Shown here one piece after another: positions 59,893-64,000 of a stretch of 64,000 nt of DNA (the first letter of the stretch is position 1; each line of letters starts with the position of its first letter). Both the position numbers and the translations under genes were made by a program. The notes below the pieces were generated by a model. It was not told where the DNA came from. It saw nothing but the letters and a program-made list of their open reading frames with translations, and searched no databases. Source of the DNA: a bacterium. Lineage in GTDB: Bacteria > Planctomycetota > Planctomycetia > Pirellulales > Pirellulaceae. Location: the NCBI GenBank assembly GCA_030430075.1, contig JAUIGN010000007.1, positions 22,458-86,457 on the forward strand, in the 5' to 3' direction.

Positions 59893-61488
59893 TCAGCGCT
59901 CCTCCACCATATACGAGTAACTCACGTCGCCGTTCCGTCGGCCCCCGCCTTCCGCTGCCTGCAAATATGCTCGGACATAGTCGACGCGAGCGGAGTTGCC
60001 ACTGACGCGAATTCGGACGTGACCGCTGCTCCCCTGAACTTCGCCGCTCAGGTATCCGTATTCCTTCGCACTCTTTGTTCCGGATCGCGGATGCCCGGGC
60101 TGCGGGACAAGCTGATAAACGATGCCATCGAGATCCTGCTTGATGAACATGTGGTCGTGCCCATGGAAGACAACGTTCACGCCATGCTCAACAAGCAACT
60201 GATGAATCGGCTTGCCCCAGCCGGGCCGATGACGATCGAACTCGTCTTCTCTCGATGAGCCTTTCCCACCCCATTCCCAGAACGCAGCCGCTTCCGCTCC
60301 ACCTCGCTGGTTGCGATCACTGCCGCCCACAAGGTGATGCAGAAACACGAATCGCAATTTCGCATCACTTTGCTCGAGCGAGTGTTTCAACCACTGATAC
60401 TGATGTTCTCCAAGCGTCCAGTACCAGTTATCGCCTGATCCACCGCGACCGCCCCGGTCTCGACTACGGCTGGTCGTGTGGCGAAACGGATCGAGCACAA
60501 TGAACTGACAGTCGCCCCACTCGAACTGATAATAGTTCTCTGGCAGCCCAACTTCGCGTTCACGTTGTTCATTGCCCGTGAAGAATTCGTTCGGAAACGG
60601 ATTTGGGATGTAACGCTTGCGAGTCTCGGTCGCCCACACGTTCGACCCGCGATTTCCGGATTCGCCGTCATGATTACCCAGAGCGAAGTACAAAGCGGCG
60701 GAATGGCACAACTGGCCAAGGTAGTACCGTTGGGCCAAATACTGCGGCTCGGACAACTCCGGCTCAACGTACTTCCCCGTCATAAATGTGTCGCCAAGGG
60801 CGAAATGAAAGTCAGGCTGATCGGCCAGAGCATTGCCGAGCGTGCGAAGGTAAACGTCACCACTCGTGTTTTCATCAAGGTGCGAATCTGCCTGCACGGT
60901 GAAGACAAACGGACTGCTCGCGTCCCGTTGAGTGTGAAACGTGTATTCTTCGCTACGCTTTTCCCGATCACGCGACTCATAATGCAACTGGTAGAAGTAC
61001 CGCACGTTCGGTGACAGCTCCTCAAGTACGAAGTCGACCGGTCTGCCGCTGGTCACGCTTCTTACTGCAAGGTCGTTTGTGTGCTCACCGCTCACTGTTC
61101 CGTACGACAGCGAGACTCTGGCATCAATGTGCAGCAACACGCGAATCGTCGCACTCTGGTCCGTGAGGCGTCCCACAACAATGTTGTAGTCGTGTTCTGG
61201 TACTCTGTTGGCTGGCGGTGGAGATTCGTAACCTCCCAGGCGGCTTCCCCCCGCTAAACGTCGATTGCGTCCCTGGACTTCTTCGCGGGAAACAAATCCA
61301 TCGTCGTTAGTATCAAGCCGGCGAATCGAAGCAGGTGCAGCTTTGACCTCACTTTCGGACAGACTCCCATCGGAATCGCGATCTATTGTGGACAACACCG
61401 CATCGGCCCTTTGCTGTTGGGCAAACACGGGAATCGGACAAAGCAAAATCAAGACGCATGCAGTGAGCTTTTGTTTTACGTTCATCAT
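59893..61488 (-). CDS. Secreted metallophosphoesterase with amino-terminal EF-hands
   Basis: 531 residues from ATG 61488 (ATGA overlap with the anti-sigma-like gene; the second codon is also ATG). A signal peptide precedes two EF-hand loops (DRDSDGSLSESE and DTNDDGFVSREE). A fibronectin-like domain (ATIRVLLHIDARVSLSYG, LSPNVRYFYQLHYE) leads to a calcineurin-like phosphoesterase: QADSHLD, ALGDTFMTG, ALGNHDGESGN, FLHHLVGG and VVFHGHDHMF. These are the five metal motifs of the family in order. It should hydrolyse a phosphomonoester or diester outside the cytoplasm. The amino-terminal EF-hands mirror those at the end of the next protein. Confidence 0.87.
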   Translation of the reverse strand: MMNVKQKLTACVLILLCPIPVFAQQQRADAVLSTIDRDSDGSLSESEVKAAPASIRRLDTNDDGFVSREEVQGRNRRLAGGSRLGGYESPPPANRVPEHDYNIVVGRLTDQSATIRVLLHIDARVSLSYGTVSGEHTNDLAVRSVTSGRPVDFVLEELSPNVRYFYQLHYESRDREKRSEEYTFHTQRDASSPFVFTVQADSHLDENTSGDVYLRTLGNALADQPDFHFALGDTFMTGKYVEPELSEPQYLAQRYYLGQLCHSAALYFALGNHDGESGNRGSNVWATETRKRYIPNPFPNEFFTGNEQREREVGLPENYYQFEWGDCQFIVLDPFRHTTSRSRDRGGRGGSGDNWYWTLGEHQYQWLKHSLEQSDAKLRFVFLHHLVGGSDRNQRGGAEAAAFWEWGGKGSSREDEFDRHRPGWGKPIHQLLVEHGVNVVFHGHDHMFIKQDLDGIVYQLVPQPGHPRSGTKSAKEYGYLSGEVQGSSGHVRIRVSGNSARVDYVRAYLQAAEGGGRRNGDVSYSYMVEER

Positions 61489-62534
61489 GGCTGTGCCTCT
61501 TCGCGTTTGATCTTTCGCTCCCCATCGTGGTGAAACGCGTGAGAGTAGAACCGGTCGTCGAGCGACTCCTGCGACACCAACACGAGTTCGACTTTCTTCG
61601 GTCCCCCGTGCCCGCGAGGAAGGCCATCCAGAACCATGCGATGAATCGTCCCATCGTCTCGGTCAAAGAGAATCTCGATCGATTTGGGGCCACGGACTTC
61701 GCGGGACTTGCGATGCCCAACGAGCCGTCCATTTTGACTTCCTCGATCCGTGGGCTCGCTTAACTCAACGTCGTAGCCATCACGCAGCGACGTAAGTTGA
61801 GAATAGAGGTCGGCAAACGCGATGCTCTGTTGTTGTCCCGGGACCTTACCACGAAAGCGCGTCAAATCGTCGCTTACGTGAATGGGACCATCTTCCCGAA
61901 TCGCCCAGCTTTCGTTGCCGTCACAGCCGCTCTTCTTCACGCGACCATCTGTCAACGTGCGAACAAAAACGTGCCGGTCTGTACCGCCGACATACAGCAT
62001 GGCACCGTCGACGTTCTCGTTGGACTCAGCAAGCCACTGTTGTTCCGTGAGATTCTCTGGCTTCCGTCGCTGCCGATATTCTTCCAGCACATGGATCTCG
62101 TAGGCCCGATCAACTGACTGTTTCGCGGACTCAATAATCCTCTCCAGGGCTTCCGCAGCATTCAGAGTGCCTGGACGGGTGACAAAAAATGCGACCAACA
62201 GACATGCCGCCAGACCTGCACCCCCTGCAAGAGCCAAAGACCTACGGCCTAATCTGTGACCCGCCTGACTGGCCCTGCCACGCGTGCTTTGCGATTCCCC
62301 CTGGTCGTCCTCTCGGATCTCTTCATGCTGCTCGATCTGCGACAACAGTCGTGTGATTCGACGTTCTTCAACTGCATCGTCGTGTCGCGACATATCACGC
62401 AAGAGTCCATGCACGACAAGTGCGTCCGCAGTGTGGTCGCCGTCGTCAAAGCGCTCATGGTGTTCGCTTTGAACGGGCTGGTCGGCATCCAGCCAGTCTG
62501 ATAACGAACCATGTTCGTGCTTTTCACCGCTCAT
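61485..62534 (-). CDS. Membrane anti-sigma-like protein with a periplasmic domain
   Basis: 349 residues from ATG 62534 (ATGA overlap with the sigma gene). The amino 95 residues are cytoplasmic and acidic (LSDWLDADQPVQSEHHERFDDGDHTADALVVHGLLRD). One TM helix follows at about 98-118 (RSLALAGGAGLAACLLVAFFVTR). The remaining 230 residues form a beta-rich domain (AEALERIIESAKQSVDRAYEIHVLEEYRQ ... VSDDLTRFRGKV) of outer-membrane-lipoprotein-sorting type by look. Position after an ECF sigma gene and topology fit a planctomycete anti-sigma factor that senses the envelope. No zinc-anti-sigma motif HxxxCxxC is present. Confidence 0.75.
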   Translation of the reverse strand: MSGEKHEHGSLSDWLDADQPVQSEHHERFDDGDHTADALVVHGLLRDMSRHDDAVEERRITRLLSQIEQHEEIREDDQGESQSTRGRASQAGHRLGRRSLALAGGAGLAACLLVAFFVTRPGTLNAAEALERIIESAKQSVDRAYEIHVLEEYRQRRKPENLTEQQWLAESNENVDGAMLYVGGTDRHVFVRTLTDGRVKKSGCDGNESWAIREDGPIHVSDDLTRFRGKVPGQQQSIAFADLYSQLTSLRDGYDVELSEPTDRGSQNGRLVGHRKSREVRGPKSIEILFDRDDGTIHRMVLDGLPRGHGGPKKVELVLVSQESLDDRFYSHAFHHDGERKIKREEAQP

Positions 62535-63079
62535 GGTCTGGCCTCCGACGGGACCAGAATCCCTTTACGTGTGAGACACTCGGCCAGCAGGCCCCGAGCA
62601 CGCACCAGACGCTTCTTGCATGCCTCGAACGAAATGTTGAGACTTGCCGCGAGTGCCGATATTTTCAGTTCATTGAAGTACCGTCCCTCAATCGCAGCTC
62701 GATGCGACGTTGATAAGGCAGCGATGCATTCTCGAATCGCCACGACCTTTTCGTCCCAGGTGTCTCCGGGCCGTGTTGAGATGGACTCAAACTGCTGGTC
62801 CACGTGTGTGAGCAAGGCTTCATTCAAAAAGACCGGCAACGATTTTCGTTTCCGGTAGTGTGCCAATACCAGCCGCCCAGCAATCCCCCGCAACCATGGT
62901 CCAAATGGTCGCGAGAGATCGCATTCGTCGAGCCTCCGCCACGCAACCAGCATCGATTCTTGAAACAGATCGTCAACGACGGACTCGTCGTCAACCAGGG
63001 TGCGTAGATATGCCGTCAGCATCCGCGAGTTGTCGCGTGCGATAATCTCAAACGCCAACTTTGCTTTGTGATCCGACAA
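62531..63079 (-). CDS. ECF RNA polymerase sigma factor
   Basis: 182 residues. The best start is TTG 63079: AGGAG lies eight bases before it, while the frame itself is open to 63109 with another TTG. Region 2 is MLTAYLRTLVDDESVVDDLFQESMLVAWRRL with FGPWLRGIAGRL; region 4 is HRAAIEGRYFNELKISALAASLNISFEACKKRLVRARGLL, a standard helix-turn-helix for the -35. It has no region 1.1 or 3, as expected for the ECF group. It should direct transcription of its own operon of EF-hand-bearing exported proteins, controlled by the membrane protein encoded next. The upstream stretch holds a perfect palindrome (63275-63293). Confidence 0.9.
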   Translation of the reverse strand: MSDHKAKLAFEIIARDNSRMLTAYLRTLVDDESVVDDLFQESMLVAWRRLDECDLSRPFGPWLRGIAGRLVLAHYRKRKSLPVFLNEALLTHVDQQFESISTRPGDTWDEKVVAIRECIAALSTSHRAAIEGRYFNELKISALAASLNISFEACKKRLVRARGLLAECLTRKGILVPSEARP

Positions 63080-63406
63080 ATCGAGTGCTCCTATCAATCG
63101 AACACTCAATACTGTCGCTCGGCGTCAGAATGGGGACAAGATTCCTGGCGGAATTCCGGAAATCTCGGGGCGTTAACCACAAAGCCCTCGGACGTATGGT
63201 TCAACGAATCGTTTGCGGCAGTGCAACTCGCCGCTTGCTGTCGTCGATTAAGCCGGAATGAACACATGTCATGCTTGGTGCAATTTGCACCAACTGCAGC
63301 GAAGTCCGGGTCAATTCGGAGCAATTTCGTACTTTTCTGGCCAAGCCCACGATGCCTAAAAAAACTTGAAAATACGGCGTTTCCAGCCACTTCGCATCAG
63401 CCCGCG
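63080..63406. other. Upstream region of the ECF operon
   Basis: About 330 bases without a supported gene. It contains the 19-base palindrome listed separately and an AT-rich strip near 63340-63380. The right end at about 63410 is the break point of the truncated sulfatase frame. Confidence 0.5.
63275..63293. promoter_or_regulatory. 19-base perfect palindrome, candidate operator
   Basis: TTGGTGCAA-T-TTGCACCAA, arms of nine bases, 196 bases before the sigma gene start. Such a symmetric site is typical of dimeric repressors; no matching regulator gene is in view. Confidence 0.5.
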
Positions 63407-63670
63407 TTAAATATCGTCCGCCAGGATCAGAACCACGTTCGGACGGCCGGCAGGCGGCCCCGAATTTGACGGCCGGGAATGCTGCGAATCGTCAGCGAAG
63501 AGGAAACCGGGGCGAGCACTTCCGGCAACGATAAGCAGCAGAGCGAATGCGAGCGCCTGCTTGCGGTGGCGTGACGGCGCCGGATGCTGACCGCATGGCG
63601 CATCAACACCCCGCGATCGAAGAACGTCACGGATCCGCGCACCGGGCGATGTTGGCGACCATTCAATCAT
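63407..63670 (-). pseudogene. Amino-terminal fragment of a sulfatase gene
   Basis: 87 codons from ATG 63670, which overlaps the stop of the upstream dioxygenase gene by eight bases. A basic stretch and hydrophobic segment (KQALAFALLLIVAGSA) form a signal peptide. The mature start runs to RPNVVLILADD, the first conserved strand of sulfatases with the metal Asp pair, then Ile and a TAA stop. The rest of the enzyme (some 400 residues) is absent here. Codons match the GC-rich neighbours. The broken end marks one edge of the inserted or rearranged block to its left. Confidence 0.75.
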
Positions 63671-64000
63671 GGCTCACCTTCCGCCCGTCCTTCAGGAACG
63701 GGACTCCCAGATGAAGGAGTTGATCGGTGCCCGGTTGGCGAATCGGTTGTGGTGAATACTGGGTTACGTAGGCCCGCCGCATGCGGTCGGTCGTGTTGGC
63801 CCCACTGCGGTGGAAGGTCAACGAACTGAAGACGATCAGGCTGCCCGCCGGAACGATTCCCGGGATACCCGGTTCATCGCCAAAATAGCCCACCTTGTCG
63901 CCCGTTTCCGGATCACGAATGTGCTCGACGCGCGAACGAATTCCGCTCTTCGAGAAAGGCAAGACGTACGCTGTTCCGTTTTCCACTGTCATGTCGTCCA
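63663..64000 (-). CDS. Phytanoyl-CoA dioxygenase family protein (partial, 5' end off the right edge)
   Basis: About 110 codons of the carboxyl half are visible; the frame stays open to the right edge, so ATG 63992 is probably an internal Met (the family has DDxTxENG-x-x-x-LP at this place). The visible [49 protein letters not shown] gives the second iron-binding His and the downstream Arg of these 2-oxoglutarate/Fe(II) enzymes, which hydroxylate varied small molecules. The stop overlaps the start of the sulfatase fragment by eight bases (ATGATTGA), so the two genes were coupled. Confidence 0.85.
   Translation of the reverse strand, partial: DDMTVENGTAYVLPFSKSGIRSRVEHIRDPETGDKVGYFGDEPGIPGIVPAGSLIVFSSLTFHRSGANTTDRMRRAYVTQYSPQPIRQPGTDQLLHLGVPFLKDGRKVSHD

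Overview
The window looks like a piece of a planctomycete chromosome, probably from the Pirellulales or a relative. This rests on family content: a cytochrome-c/DUF1549/DUF1553 protein next to a DUF1501 protein, several secreted sulfatases, a Tat-exported TIM-barrel protein, NHL and PQQ-type propellers, EF-hand proteins and an ECF sigma operon. No rRNA or other species marker is present, so the assignment is inference.

Region 1 (1-12011) is an integrated mobile element, cut by the left edge of the window. It ends at a tRNA-Lys(CTT) gene (12012-12084, minus strand) whose 3' end faces a tyrosine recombinase (10867-11895) with a convergent excisionase-like gene (10623-10895). Further left lie a transfer block (two-TM anchor 2241-3050 overlapping a VirD4/TraG-like ATPase 3047-4777), a Replic_Relax-type protein (5356-6240), an 815-base structured non-coding stretch (6241-7055) with a nested cruciform, and a cassette array (about 7470-9450). 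The array holds two heptad-repeat coiled-coil proteins behind an identical 56-base leader, each followed by a hairpin with the same loop and a partly changed stem. A zinc-ribbon gene, an HTPGPW-type phage gene and two copies of a small unknown family complete the element.

Region 2 (12085-28462) is chromosomal: a PHP/CehA-like secreted protein, a SNF2 helicase, and a long plus-strand run (17961-28237). The run has a small helical protein, an alpha/beta hydrolase, a short adenylating ligase, an aldehyde-dehydrogenase-fold reductase, an iron alcohol dehydrogenase, a secreted propeller, a HemW-like radical SAM protein, a GcvH-like lipoyl carrier and a double-[4Fe-4S] ferredoxin. I read the run as a candidate carboxylate-reduction or carrier-based pathway that I cannot match to a described one.

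Region 3 (28463-55255) holds a Cys-rich lipoprotein and a TolC-like lipoprotein, an NHL protein, the DUF1549/1553 and DUF1501 pair, a quinone oxidoreductase, an M81 peptidase, a DUF188 protein, an esterase, a sodium symporter with a small subunit, a sulfur-assimilation pair (sulfite reductase facing a cysteine synthase-rhodanese fusion), FolD, and an overlapping PhoD-like / TIM-barrel / sulfatase operon. Two interspersed repeat families occupy many of the gaps.

Region 4 (55505-63079) is a compact seven-gene minus-strand operon, by eye lower in GC. It encodes an ECF sigma factor, a membrane anti-sigma-like protein, a metallophosphoesterase, a sulfatase, a small EF-hand protein, an unknown secreted protein and a YHYH/EF-hand protein. 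Four of the seven carry EF-hand loops, twelve in total. A truncated sulfatase start at 63407-63670, behind a partial phytanoyl-CoA dioxygenase gene, together with a complete sulfatase on the other side (53783-55255), suggests this block sits inside what was once one operon.
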